Assembly (NCBI RefSeq): GCF_900114325.1
Contig: NZ_FOSR01000011.1
Location: forward strand, 44,497-108,496
Direction of reading: 5' to 3'
DNA length: 64,000 nucleotides
DNA from: Rhodanobacter glycinis
Lineage (GTDB): Bacteria > Pseudomonadota > Gammaproteobacteria > Xanthomonadales > Rhodanobacteraceae
The notes under the pieces are model-generated. The model did no database searches. It had not been told where the DNA came from and worked only from the letters and a program-made list of their open reading frames with translations. Below, one piece after another: positions 20,182-28,784 of the stretch (position 1 is its first letter; each line of letters begins with the position of its first letter). The translations under genes were made by a program, and so were the position numbers.

Positions 20182-20979
20182 TCAGGCGCGCACCACGCCC
20201 GCGCGATGCACGCTGGCGCCCTTCGCCACGAAGGCTGCACGCACGGCGCGGCCCGCATCATGCTCCACCACCAGGTGCTGTACATCGGTCATGCTGACAA
20301 TCTGATGGGTGGCCTGGGTGCCCAGCTTGTCGTCGGTAGCCACCACCACGGTTTCGCCGCTGGCCTCGACCATCGCCCGCTTGAACAGCGATTCCTCGCT
20401 GTCGAATCCCCACAAGCCGGTTTCCGCCTCGATCGCACACGCGCCCGGAAAGCACAGGTCGGCACGGATGCGTTGCAGCTCGCGCAAGGTCTGTCCGCCG
20501 ACCGCGCCACCGACGTGCGGATGGATGCGACCACCCAGCAGCAGGATCTCGAAACCCTCGCGGTCGTACAGCGCCAGTGCGATGTCCGGCGCATTGGTGA
20601 CCACGGTCAGCCGCATCCGCTCGGGCAGCGCGGCGGCAATCGCGGCATTGGTGGAACCGGCATCGATCAGCAGCACCTGGCCCTCGCGCACCAGTTCCAC
20701 CGCCTTGCGCGCCAGCGCCAGCTTGCGGCCGGCATGTTCGGCATGCCGCTGTTTCAACGGCGCCAACGGCGCCAGCAATGGCAACGCGCCGCCATAGACA
20801 CGCTTGCACAGCCCCTTGGCGGCCAGTTCGCGCAAGTCACGGCGGATCGAATCCTCCGATGCGCCGAACTCCGCCGCCAGCTCGGCCGCCAGCACGCGCC
20901 CATGGCTGCGCAAGCGCTGCAGGATGCGTTGCTGGCGCTCCTGCGGCAACATCTCGATGCCGGGTGCAGGCCTAGCCAT
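20182..20979 (-). CDS. DeoR-family transcriptional regulator
   Basis: About 265 residues. The N-terminal helix-turn-helix (MLPQERQQRILQRLRSHGRV onward; ASEDSIRRDLRELAAKGL) and the C-terminal sugar-phosphate sensor domain (LLIDAGSTNAAIAAALP, TNAPDIALAL, LLGGRIHPHVGGAVGG) are typical. These regulators repress sugar operons and are released by phosphorylated sugars. ATG 20979 overlaps the HAD stop; ATG 20952, which begins at MLPQERQ, is an equally good start (256 residues). It is the third gene of an MFS-HAD-DeoR operon, so it likely controls that operon. Confidence 0.88.
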   Translation of the reverse strand: MARPAPGIEMLPQERQQRILQRLRSHGRVLAAELAAEFGASEDSIRRDLRELAAKGLCKRVYGGALPLLAPLAPLKQRHAEHAGRKLALARKAVELVREGQVLLIDAGSTNAAIAAALPERMRLTVVTNAPDIALALYDREGFEILLLGGRIHPHVGGAVGGQTLRELQRIRADLCFPGACAIEAETGLWGFDSEESLFKRAMVEASGETVVVATDDKLGTQATHQIVSMTDVQHLVVEHDAGRAVRAAFVAKGASVHRAGVVRA

Positions 20980-21601
20980 CGGCGGAATCCAGCATGCCGG
21001 CGCGGCACAGTTCTTCGCGCAAGGTGGCGGCATCGCGAAACTGCAGCGCATGCATGCCCAGCCGCGCCGCCGCCTCGACGTTGCGCGGCGCGTCGTCGAT
21101 GTAGATCGTGCGCCTGGCATCAAGTTCGAAACGCTGCAACATGCGCCGGAAAATGACCGGGTCGGGTTTGATCAGCCGCTCCTCGCCCGACACCATGATG
21201 TCGATGAAGGCCTCCATGAACGTGAAGCGCTGGCGTGCCATCGGAAACGTTTCCTGCGACCAGTTGGTCAGCGCGTAGAGCGGCACGCCGCGCTCGCGCA
21301 ATTCGTCGAGGATCGCCACGCTCGGCGCGATCGGACCGCTCAGCATGTCGTACCAGCGTTCGCGGTAGGCCGCGATCAATGCGGCATGTTGCGGATAGGC
21401 GGTACTGAGCTCGGCGATCGCCTCGGCCCACGAACGACCCTCGTCCTGCCGCTCGTTCCAGCGCGATGTACAGACGTCGGCCAGGAAGCGCTCCATCGCC
21501 GCTTCGTCGTCGAACAACTGGCGATATAGGTAGCGCGGATTCCAGTCGACCAGCACGCCGCCGAGATCGAACACCACGGTATCGAAACGCGTCGCATTCA
21601 T
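20972..21601 (-). CDS. HAD-superfamily hydrolase (subfamily IA)
   Basis: 209 residues from ATG 21601. Motif I is VFDLGGVLVDWNP (nucleophile and acid/base aspartates), motif II is the threonine in LYALTNWSQE, motif III is KPDPVIF and motif IV is YIDDAPRN. The FDLGGVLVDW form and NW after motif II are typical of the YihX/haloacid-dehalogenase-like phosphatases acting on sugar phosphates. The start overlaps the MFS stop (ATGA) and the end overlaps the DeoR start, so it is the middle gene of the operon. A sugar phosphate substrate is inferred from the context. Confidence 0.88.
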   Translation of the reverse strand: MNATRFDTVVFDLGGVLVDWNPRYLYRQLFDDEAAMERFLADVCTSRWNERQDEGRSWAEAIAELSTAYPQHAALIAAYRERWYDMLSGPIAPSVAILDELRERGVPLYALTNWSQETFPMARQRFTFMEAFIDIMVSGEERLIKPDPVIFRRMLQRFELDARRTIYIDDAPRNVEAAARLGMHALQFRDAATLREELCRAGMLDSADG

Positions 21602-22740
21602 GACTTCACCACCCGGGCCGAGGCTGCGGTCAGCAGCAACATGGCGCCCACCGCCGCCAGTGCCAACGGCAGGCTGCTGACATGCGCCACGAAGCCGACC
21701 AGCGCCGGGCCGCAAAGCAAACCGGCGTAGCCCAACGTCGTCACGGTAGCGATGGCGATGCCGGGAGAAGTCCCTGGCAGCCGTCCGGCGGCGCCGAACA
21801 TCACCGGCACGATATTCGCCGCGCCCAGCCCCACCAGCACGAAACCCGCCAGCGACGCCCATGGCCACGCCAGCAGCGTGGCCATCAGGAAGCCCGCCGC
21901 CGCGGCACACGCACCGAAGCGCACGGTAAGGACCGGGCCAAAGCGCGCCACGGCACGATCGCCACTGAGGCGACCCAGCGCCATCGCCACCGAGAACATC
22001 GCATAGCCGATGCCGGCCGAGGCCTCGGAAAAACCACGCGAATCACGCAGCAGCACCGCACTCCAGTCCAGCATCGAGCCCTCGGCAAGGAAGCTGATGA
22101 AGCACAGAAAACCGAGCAGGAATACCGCGCCGCGCGGCATGCTGAAAGCCGGCCGGTGCGCCGCGCCGGCCACCTCGTCGAGCAGGCTGGACCATTGCGT
22201 CAGCACCACCGCAAGCAGCAACAGGGAAACGATCGTGGCGGCCATCGTCATCGAGGCGCCCAGCGCCAGCAACAGGCTCATGCCCGCTGCACCGCCCAGC
22301 CCGCCGATACTGAACAAGCCGTGGAACCCGGACATCAGCGGGCGCGCCGCGCGGCGCTCCACCTCTACCGCGTGCGCGTTCATCGCCACGTCCACCGCGC
22401 CCAGCGCCGCACCGAAATAAAGCAGCGCCAGCGCCAACGCCAGCGCATGCGGCGCCAGCGTCAGCAACGGCAACGCCACACAGGTCAGCAAGCCGCCGAC
22501 CACGATCACCTTGCGACTGCCGAAATGGTGGGTAAGAAAGCCCACCAGCGGCATCGAGACCATCGAACCGCCGCCGAAGGCCAGCAACACCAGGCCCAGC
22601 GTGGCGTCATCCAGCCCCAGTCGAGTCTTGACGTAAGGCACCATCGGCGCCCACGCCGACACGCCGATGCCCGCGGCAAGAAATATCAGGCGCGTGGCAC
22701 GTATCGCCGGCGCGAGGCGTCGCCCCTCTCCCACCGCCAT
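21598..22740 (-). CDS. MFS transporter (YbjJ-like)
   Basis: 380 residues with about twelve hydrophobic segments. The N-terminus (RATRLIFLAAGIGVSAWAPM) is followed by the MFS loop motif around HHFGSRKVIVVGG between TM2 and TM3, and the second half contains SGDRAVARFGPVLTVRFG. It resembles the YbjJ branch, which in E. coli lies next to the HAD phosphatase ybjI. The substrate is unknown, with sugars or sugar derivatives likely from the partners. ATG 22740 is used; GTG 22773, with GGTGA five bases upstream, would add 11 residues. Confidence 0.83.
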   Translation of the reverse strand: MAVGEGRRLAPAIRATRLIFLAAGIGVSAWAPMVPYVKTRLGLDDATLGLVLLAFGGGSMVSMPLVGFLTHHFGSRKVIVVGGLLTCVALPLLTLAPHALALALALLYFGAALGAVDVAMNAHAVEVERRAARPLMSGFHGLFSIGGLGGAAGMSLLLALGASMTMAATIVSLLLLAVVLTQWSSLLDEVAGAAHRPAFSMPRGAVFLLGFLCFISFLAEGSMLDWSAVLLRDSRGFSEASAGIGYAMFSVAMALGRLSGDRAVARFGPVLTVRFGACAAAAGFLMATLLAWPWASLAGFVLVGLGAANIVPVMFGAAGRLPGTSPGIAIATVTTLGYAGLLCGPALVGFVAHVSSLPLALAAVGAMLLLTAASARVVKS

Positions 22741-22789
22741 CGCAACGTTGCTTGAAGGCACGGCCGACTCCACGGAATCACCGCGATAA

Positions 22790-22801
22790 AATGTATACAA
22801 A
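22790..22801. promoter_or_regulatory. TGTATACA palindrome in the MFS-metG divergent gap, possible operator or -10 region
   Basis: The perfect palindrome TGTATACA (22792-22799) lies 51 bases upstream of ATG 22740 on the minus strand. Read on that strand, TTGCAT followed 17 bases later by TACATT could be a promoter overlapping it. The site is a candidate operator for the operon, but the DeoR regulator's own site type is unknown. Confidence 0.35.
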
Positions 22802-22960
22802 CGTGCAAAAACATGCAACAGATCCACCCGCTCAGGCACCGTGTCCGGCGTGAACCCGATCCCGTCGTCCTGGCGACGCAGCCCCCGAATTCCTGCCTGC
22901 CCGGCGAAGCCGATGGACGGCCATGTCATAATGCGCAGTCATCATTGAAGACCGCGAACC

Positions 22961-25078
22961 ATGAGCCGCTTACTCGTTACCAACGCCCTGCCCTATGCCA
23001 ATGGCCCGCTGCACATGGGTCATCTGCTGGGCTACATCCAGGCCGACATCTGGGTGCGCGCGCAACGAATGAGCGGTCACGAGGTGGTCTACGTCTGCGC
23101 CGACGACGCGCACGGTACGCCGATCATGCTCGCCGCCGAAAAAGCCGGCATGACGCCCGAGGCTTTTATCGCCGGCATCCGCGAAGGCCACGAGGCCGAC
23201 TTCGCCGCCTTCGGCGTGGCGTTCGACCACTACCACACCACCCACTCGGACGAGAACCGCGAGCTGGCGACGCTGATCTACACGCGTCTGCGCGATGGTG
23301 CCCAGCGCGGCAGCGCGGAAAACCAAAGTTATATCGCCAAACGCAGCATCCAGCAGTTGTTCGATCCGGAAAAACAGATGTTCCTGCCGGACCGCTACAT
23401 CAAGGGCACCTGCCCGAAGTGCGGCACCGCGGACCAGTACGGCGACAACTGCGAGAACTGCGGCGCCACCTATGCGCCCACCGACCTGATCAACCCGTAT
23501 TCGGTGGTGTCCGGCGCCACGCCTGTGCTGCGCGACTCGGAGCACTACTTCTTCGAGCTGGGCAAATTCGAATCGCTGCTGCGCGACTGGTTCGGCGGCA
23601 AGCTCACTGGCGGCAAGCCGGTGGCCAACAGCGGCGTGGTGGCAAAGCTGGCCGAATGGCTGGACGGCGGCCTGAAGGACTGGGACATCTCGCGCGACGC
23701 GCCCTACTTCGGCTTCCCCATCCCCGACGCGCCGGGCAAGTTCTTCTACGTCTGGCTGGACGCGCCGGTCGGCTACCTGGCCAGCTTCAAGGCGCTGTGC
23801 GACAAGACCGGTCTGAACTTCGACGATTTCCTGGGCGCCGACAGCACGGCCGAGCTGCACCACTTCATCGGCAAGGACATCATCAACTTCCACGGTCTGT
23901 TCTGGCCGGCGATGTTGCACGGCGCGCAGTTCCGCACGCCCACAGCCTTGCACGTCAACGGCTACCTGACGGTGAACGGCGCAAAGATGTCCAAGTCGCG
24001 CGGCACCTTCATCCAGGCGCGCACCTATCTCGACGCCGGCATCCATCCGGAATTCCTGCGCTACTACTTCGCCACCATGCTCAACGATGCGCCGGTGGAT
24101 GTGGACCTTGATCTGAAGGCCTTCGAGGAACGCGTCAACTCGCACCTGATCGGCAAGTGGGTGAACATCGCCAGCCGCACGGCCGGCTTCGTGCAGAAAT
24201 TCTTCGACGGCAAGCTGGCCGACCATTTCGAGGCCGAAGAGGCTGCGTTGTGGCAGCAGTTGCTCACGAATTACGACGGCATCGAGCAGCTGTATGCCGA
24301 GGGTGAATTTGCCGAAACCACGCGTCGCTTCGTCGCCATCGCCGACCTGGTCAACGGCTACATCGCCGCCAAGGCCCCGTGGCTGATGGCCAAGGACGAA
24401 GCGCGCCGCACCGAATTGCAGCAAGTCTGCACGCTGGCGCTGCACGGCTTCCGTCTGCTTGCCGGCCTGCTCAAGCCAGTGCTGCCCGCTACCGTCGCCG
24501 CCGCCGAACACTTCCTGGCCGCACCGATCGCCGATTTCGCCGATGCCCGCCGCGAACTGTTCGGCCATGCCGTCAACGCGTTCGAGCCACTGCTCGGTCG
24601 CATCGATCCCAAGCGCATCGAGGCGATGGTCGAAGCCTCGAAAGAATCGCTCGGCGCGCCCGCTGCCGCACCCGCACCTGCCAAGAAGAAAGCCATGAAC
24701 GACACCGCCAAGCCCGCCACTGTCACCGCACCGGCCGACGCACCTGCCACCATCGGCATCGACGACTTCGCCAAGCTCGATCTGCGCATCGGCAAGGTCA
24801 GCGTCTGCGAATTCGTGGAAGGCTCGGACAAGCTGCTGCGCTTCGAGCTGGATGCCGGTGCACTGGGCACGCGCCAGATCTTCTCCGGCATCCGTGCCGC
24901 CTACGAGGAACCTGCGAAGCTGGTGGGCCGCAACGTGGTGTTCATTGCCAACCTGGCCCCGCGCAAGATGCGCTTCGGTCTGTCCGAAGGCATGATCCTG
25001 TCCGCCGGCACCGGTGGCAGCGACCTGTTCCTGCTCGACGCCGACCAGGGTGCAACGCCGGGCGCCACCGTTCGCTGA
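22961..25078 (+). CDS. metG: methionyl-tRNA synthetase
   Basis: Charges tRNA-Met and initiator tRNA with methionine. 705 residues. The HIGH-like motif is HMGH (18-21), KMSKS is at 342-346, and the zinc-binding knuckle CPKCGTADQYGDNCENCG is of the two-pair type. After an Ala/Pro-rich linker (PAAAPAPAKKKA) comes a C-terminal tRNA-binding domain (from IGIDDFAKLDLRIGKV) that dimerises the enzyme. ATG 22961 has only a weak GA-rich leader. The gene is alone in its strand block, with a small secreted-protein gene 32 bases after it. The long reverse frame across it is a shadow. Confidence 0.97.
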   Translation: MSRLLVTNALPYANGPLHMGHLLGYIQADIWVRAQRMSGHEVVYVCADDAHGTPIMLAAEKAGMTPEAFIAGIREGHEADFAAFGVAFDHYHTTHSDENRELATLIYTRLRDGAQRGSAENQSYIAKRSIQQLFDPEKQMFLPDRYIKGTCPKCGTADQYGDNCENCGATYAPTDLINPYSVVSGATPVLRDSEHYFFELGKFESLLRDWFGGKLTGGKPVANSGVVAKLAEWLDGGLKDWDISRDAPYFGFPIPDAPGKFFYVWLDAPVGYLASFKALCDKTGLNFDDFLGADSTAELHHFIGKDIINFHGLFWPAMLHGAQFRTPTALHVNGYLTVNGAKMSKSRGTFIQARTYLDAGIHPEFLRYYFATMLNDAPVDVDLDLKAFEERVNSHLIGKWVNIASRTAGFVQKFFDGKLADHFEAEEAALWQQLLTNYDGIEQLYAEGEFAETTRRFVAIADLVNGYIAAKAPWLMAKDEARRTELQQVCTLALHGFRLLAGLLKPVLPATVAAAEHFLAAPIADFADARRELFGHAVNAFEPLLGRIDPKRIEAMVEASKESLGAPAAAPAPAKKKAMNDTAKPATVTAPADAPATIGIDDFAKLDLRIGKVSVCEFVEGSDKLLRFELDAGALGTRQIFSGIRAAYEEPAKLVGRNVVFIANLAPRKMRFGLSEGMILSAGTGGSDLFLLDADQGATPGATVR

Positions 25079-25110
25079 ATATCCGTGTCCGCGGCACCAA
25101 GGAGGCTGCA

Positions 25111-25608
25111 GTGAAAATCTGGAAGATTGCGTTCGTGCTGATTGCGTCGGCATCGATCTCGACACTCGCATGGCCGGGCGGCGCCCATGCCACCCCTCTT
25201 CCGCAAACCAAGGCACCATCCGCCGATCCGGCCATGGCGCTGGTACAACGCCTCGACACCGCGCACAACCTGGAACGACTGGCCAACCGGGTGGCCGGCA
25301 GCACGGTGACGTTCGCCGGATTGGCAAGATCGCACGGAACCGACAACGCGCGGCAGATCGTTGCCGAAGAAATTACCAAGGCACGCCCCGGCTATCAGGC
25401 GCAATGGGACCACAATCTGGCCGAGATCTACGCCAGATATTTCAGCACGGAAGAACTTCGCTCGCTGTTGGCCCAAGGCCCGCGCTCACCCTACACATCC
25501 AAGCTTGTCTCCACACATGAGGCGATTGCCCTGGATATGCGCAAGGCGTCCAGCGGAATCCTGCAGCAGCTCGTCACCGAGTCACTGACCAATGCAGCCC
25601 GGCGCTAG
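25111..25608 (+). CDS. secreted protein, possibly DUF2059-related
   Basis: 165 residues from GTG 25111, chosen because AAGGAGG sits five bases upstream and the frame then opens with a signal peptide (KIWKIAFVLIASASISTLAW, cut after AHA). The mature part is helical. YFSTEELRSLLA near residue 110 resembles the conserved FTEEELRALLAF element of DUF2059 proteins, but the following segment (QGPRSPYTSKL) is only loosely alike. The function is unknown. It lies directly between metG and rnfB, 15 bases before the latter. Confidence 0.7.
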   Translation: MKIWKIAFVLIASASISTLAWPGGAHATPLPQTKAPSADPAMALVQRLDTAHNLERLANRVAGSTVTFAGLARSHGTDNARQIVAEEITKARPGYQAQWDHNLAEIYARYFSTEELRSLLAQGPRSPYTSKLVSTHEAIALDMRKASSGILQQLVTESLTNAARR

Positions 25609-25623
25609 GCGCCGACTGTTCCC

Positions 25624-26229
25624 ATGACGACACTGGCCGACCGCATCGATGCCATCCTGCCGCAGACGCAGTGCGAGCAGTGCGGTTACCACGGCTGCCG
25701 GCCGTATGCGGAAGCGATCGCGCTGGGCGAAGCCGAGATCAACCAATGCCCGCCAGGCGGCGCCGACGGCATCGAGAAACTGGCTGCGTTGCTGGATCGC
25801 CCCGCGCTGCCGCTGAATTCCGAACACGGCGTGGAAAAACCGCGCATGCTGGCACGCATCATCGAGGCGGATTGCATCGGCTGCACCAAATGCATCCAGG
25901 CCTGCCCGGTCGACGCCATCGTCGGCGCGGCCAAGTTGATGCATACCGTGATCGTCGACGACTGCACCGGCTGCGAATTGTGCGTCCCGGCCTGCCCGGT
26001 GGACTGCATCGTGCTGGAGCCGATGCCGATGGAACAGCTCGACCAGGCGCATGCCGATGCGGCGCGCGAACATTTCCGGAAACGCGAAGCGCGGCTGGCG
26101 CGCGAAGCAGCCAAACGCGAAGCGGAACTGGCCGCGCGCAAGGCGGCGGTGGATGTTGCCGCAGCCAGCAATCCGGTGCTGGCCGCGCTGGCGCGCGCCC
26201 GGGCAAAACAACAGGGTAAAGACCAGTGA
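25624..26229 (+). CDS. rnfB: RnfB-like ferredoxin, soluble form
   Basis: 201 residues. An N-terminal 4Fe-4S domain ([16 protein letters not shown] ... INQCPPGG) is followed by two 4Fe-4S ferredoxin motifs ([16 protein letters not shown] and [16 protein letters not shown]) and a charged, alanine-rich helical tail. The order is that of RnfB/RsxB, the electron-transfer subunit of the Rnf/Rsx complex. The usual N-terminal membrane helix is absent: the protein begins [19 protein letters not shown]. No other rnf genes are near. nth follows, as it does after the rsx operon in enterobacteria. Its electron partner is unknown. Confidence 0.9.
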   Translation: MTTLADRIDAILPQTQCEQCGYHGCRPYAEAIALGEAEINQCPPGGADGIEKLAALLDRPALPLNSEHGVEKPRMLARIIEADCIGCTKCIQACPVDAIVGAAKLMHTVIVDDCTGCELCVPACPVDCIVLEPMPMEQLDQAHADAAREHFRKREARLAREAAKREAELAARKAAVDVAAASNPVLAALARARAKQQGKDQ

Positions 26230-26256
26230 CCGCAAATTGCCGCACCACTCCCGCCA

Positions 26257-26342
26257 CGTCATGCCAGCGGACGCTGGCATCCAGTGCCTTGGCACCCTGG
26301 ACATCCGAAAGCCACTGGGTTCCAGCTTTCGCTGGAACGACG
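26257..26342. repeat. pair of inverted hairpin repeats before nth
   Basis: Two 30-base units (26257-26286 and 26313-26342) stand in opposite orientation and share CGTC..CCAGCG..GCTGG..CCAGTG. Each also contains its own hairpin (ATGCCAGCGGACGCTGGCAT and GTTCCAGCTTTCGCTGGAAC). This is the widespread CGTCATTCCCGCGAAG-type intergenic repeat in another sequence variant. It separates rnfB from nth. Confidence 0.78.
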
Positions 26343-26371
26343 GGGCACTTTCCGCAGCATGCACCATACCC

Positions 26372-27007
26372 ATGAAGCGCGCCGACGTGGTCGAACTGTT
26401 CACCCGCCTGCGCGAGCTGAACCCGCATCCCACCACCGAACTGGAATACGACACGCCGTTCGAGCTGCTGGTGGCGGTGGTGCTGTCCGCGCAGGCCACC
26501 GACGTGGGCGTGAACAAGGCCACGCGCAAGCTCTATCCACTGGCGAACACGCCGCAGGCGATCCTCGCGCTGGGCGAGGACGGGCTGAAGAAGTACATCA
26601 ACACCATCGGCCTGTTCAACGCCAAGGCGAAGAACGTGATCGCGCTGTGCCAAATCCTGGTCGAGCAGCATGAAGGTGAAGTGCCACGCACGCGCGAGGC
26701 GCTGGAAGCGCTGCCCGGCGTGGGCCGCAAGACTGCCAACGTGGTGCTTAACACGGCGTTCGGCGAACCCACCATGGCGGTGGACACGCACATCTTCCGC
26801 GTCAGCAACCGTACCGGCTTGGCACCGGGCAAGGACGTGCGCGTGGTCGAGGACAAACTGGTCAAGGTGATACCGGCGGAATTCCGGCAAGACGCGCATC
26901 ACTGGCTGATTCTGCACGGGCGCTACGTGTGCAAGGCGCGCAAGCCGGACTGCCCGCATTGCGTGATCCGCGACCTCTGCCGCTACAAGGACAAGACCGT
27001 CACCTGA
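26372..27007 (+). CDS. nth: endonuclease III
   Basis: Bifunctional DNA glycosylase/AP lyase removing oxidised pyrimidines. 211 residues from ATG 26372. The helix-hairpin-helix is LPGVGRKTANVVL, the catalytic aspartate follows in AVDTHIFRVSNR, and the 4Fe-4S cysteines are spaced C-x6-C-x2-C-x5-C in CKARKPDCPHCVIRDLC. The catalytic lysine lies in the HhH segment (GRKTAN). An upstream extension of the frame through the repeat is not coding. Confidence 0.96.
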   Translation: MKRADVVELFTRLRELNPHPTTELEYDTPFELLVAVVLSAQATDVGVNKATRKLYPLANTPQAILALGEDGLKKYINTIGLFNAKAKNVIALCQILVEQHEGEVPRTREALEALPGVGRKTANVVLNTAFGEPTMAVDTHIFRVSNRTGLAPGKDVRVVEDKLVKVIPAEFRQDAHHWLILHGRYVCKARKPDCPHCVIRDLCRYKDKTVT

Positions 27008-27026
27008 GTGGCATCAGGCCTTGCTT

Positions 27027-27157
27027 CCTCTCCCCTCCGGGGAGAGGACTGAGGTGAGGGGCGGGTGCTCGCGATAAGGCCACAAATGCAAGCTGTTCCG
27101 TTGAGGCATGCTGCGAGGTTGCCCCTCACCCCGGCCCTCTCCCCGAAGGAGAGAGGG
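27027..27157. repeat. two inverted copies of the CCCTCTCCCC/GGGGTGAGGG repeat
   Basis: The first copy (27027-27061) has the hairpin CCTCTCCCC-TCC-GGGGAGAGG followed by GAGGTGAGGGG. The second copy (about 27121-27157) is its inverse, CCCCTCACCCC..CCTCTCCCC..GGAGAGAGGGA. A third copy is found at 33418. This is a known style of dispersed intergenic repeat in gammaproteobacteria. The pair lies between the convergent nth and porin genes. Confidence 0.8.
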
Positions 27158-27182
27158 AGAAGAGCTGACCACCCAAAAAAGC

Positions 27183-27209
27183 AAACGGCGGGCTGATGCC
27201 CGCCGTTTT
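27183..27209. terminator. bidirectional terminator between nth and the porin gene
   Basis: Stem AAACGGCGGGC (27183-27193), loop TGAT, and complement (27198-27208) followed by T. The other side has a run of six A residues at 27176-27181, so it reads as a terminator on both strands. Confidence 0.88.
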
Positions 27210-27290
27210 CCGTCCCTGGGTCGAACTCCCTTCGATAAATCGCATGCCCATGCTGCCATGGGTATGTGACGGTTCGGGGGAACCCGTGTG

Positions 27291-28595
27291 TCAGAACGCG
27301 ACCTGCCCGTACACGCCGATCTCGTTGGTCTTCAGGTTCTGCACATGCGGCGGCACCGGGGCAGATACCTGGGTGTCGCCCGACTCGTGCTTCCACACCG
27401 CTGCCAGCTGGAAGCCCTTGGTTACCGCGAACTGCAGGCCCAGGTTGTAATACTTGTCTTCGTTCTGCGACGCCAGCGTCTTGCTCGGCTTGATCTTGTC
27501 GTAACGACCAAACAGCGTCATGTAATCGTTCAGCGCCACGCTGCCCCACACCGAGTAACCATCAGCCTTGTCGGACTGCGGCAGCATGACGTTGTTCCAG
27601 TTCTTTGCGGTGAAGTATTCCGCACCCACCCGGAACGCTTTGCTCTTGTAGGCCACCATCAGGTCGCCACGCTGGGCGGTGTGGTCAACGCTGGTGTTCT
27701 CCAGCTTCTTGCCGCGATCGCCGGTGTAACCACCCAGCGCCACGACCATGCCCTCGATCGGCGAGAAGCCGACGCGGCCTTCGAAATCCACGCCCTTGCT
27801 GCGGCTCGGGTTCTTGTAGCCATTGCCGTTCACCGCGGACACGGCATAGTTGAACATGCCGTTCGAGCCCACGCTGCCGAACATGTGCAAGCCCCAATCC
27901 GCAGAGTTCGCGTAATGATTGCGATCGGTCACGGTCGGTTCCACGTAGCGGAAGCCGTAGTAATCCTCGACGAACGGAATCCACGGCATGTCGGCCGAAC
28001 CTATGCGCAGGATCGCCGCCTTGTCGAACGTGCCCTGCACGTAAGCCTTCTTCACGAACAGGTTGGTTTCGCCATCATTGCTGACGTAGTTGAAGTCGGT
28101 CGTCAGGTTGGCCGACCAGATGTCGTCGAACTTGTGCGTCACGCTCAGGTAGAAGCGCTTCACATCCAGGCCGATACCGCTGTTGTTGGTCTTGCCGGTG
28201 TCGCTGTTCTTCTGGTTGATGTTGGAGAAATCGAAGTACATCTTGCCGCCGACCGTGGTGTTGTCGACCAGCTTGTCCAGGCGATCCAGGCGCTTGCTCA
28301 GTTCGGCATCCGGCGCCGGCGCGGCCGCAATCGTCTGCTGTTGCGCCTGCACCTGCTGCACCGCCTGCGCGGTCTGTTGTTGGGTCTGGGCCTGGTTGGC
28401 GGACTGCGACTGCAGCTCATCCACCTTCTGCTGCAAGGCCATGATCTCGGCCTTCATCTGTTGCAACTCGCTGGTGCTGGCCGAAGACCGCGCGGTCGAC
28501 TTGTGATGACGGACCTGGGCCGGCGCGGCGGTGGCCGCAAAGCTGCTCACGCCCAGGCTGACGGCAATCGCCGCCACGAGAATCTTAGAACGCAT
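27291..28595 (-). CDS. OprP/OprO-type outer-membrane porin
   Basis: 434 residues from ATG 28595 (GGAG upstream). A signal peptide (MRSKILVAAIAVSLGVSSFA) is followed by a helical coiled-coil region rich in Gln (LQQMKAEIMALQQKVDELQ) and then a beta-barrel ending in the aromatic VYGQVAF expected for outer-membrane insertion. The layout matches the phosphate-selective porin O/P family. Its position beside rnt and pstSCAB-phoU supports phosphate or polyphosphate uptake. A candidate Pho box lies upstream at 28715-28732. Ion selectivity cannot be judged from sequence alone. Confidence 0.87.
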   Translation of the reverse strand: MRSKILVAAIAVSLGVSSFAATAAPAQVRHHKSTARSSASTSELQQMKAEIMALQQKVDELQSQSANQAQTQQQTAQAVQQVQAQQQTIAAAPAPDAELSKRLDRLDKLVDNTTVGGKMYFDFSNINQKNSDTGKTNNSGIGLDVKRFYLSVTHKFDDIWSANLTTDFNYVSNDGETNLFVKKAYVQGTFDKAAILRIGSADMPWIPFVEDYYGFRYVEPTVTDRNHYANSADWGLHMFGSVGSNGMFNYAVSAVNGNGYKNPSRSKGVDFEGRVGFSPIEGMVVALGGYTGDRGKKLENTSVDHTAQRGDLMVAYKSKAFRVGAEYFTAKNWNNVMLPQSDKADGYSVWGSVALNDYMTLFGRYDKIKPSKTLASQNEDKYYNLGLQFAVTKGFQLAAVWKHESGDTQVSAPVPPHVQNLKTNEIGVYGQVAF

Positions 28596-28714
28596 GGAAA
28601 TCTCCACTGATGGTAGGAATCACGTCGACCGCCCCCTAATCGATCTTGCTGGCCGGCCATGTCAGGAACGGCAAGCAGGATGTCGTGTCTGGATGACTAT
28701 TCGATTCAAATCAC

Positions 28715-28732
28715 GTTACGAAATGAAGACAG
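28715..28732 (-). promoter_or_regulatory. candidate PhoB site upstream of the porin
   Basis: On the minus strand CTGTCTT-CATT-TCGTAAC: the first half matches the CTGTCAT consensus at six of seven positions, while the second half is weak. It is 120 bases before the porin start. A similar site lies before pstS. Confidence 0.4.
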
Positions 28733-28784
28733 CCGTCATATCCGTGCCCGGCTCACGCCGCCGACTGGCTGATATGCTTGGCCC

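Noticed and set aside
22970..25327. 785-codon open frame on the minus strand across metG
   Set aside because: Low-complexity Gly/Val/His-rich product, opposite to a complete methionyl-tRNA synthetase.
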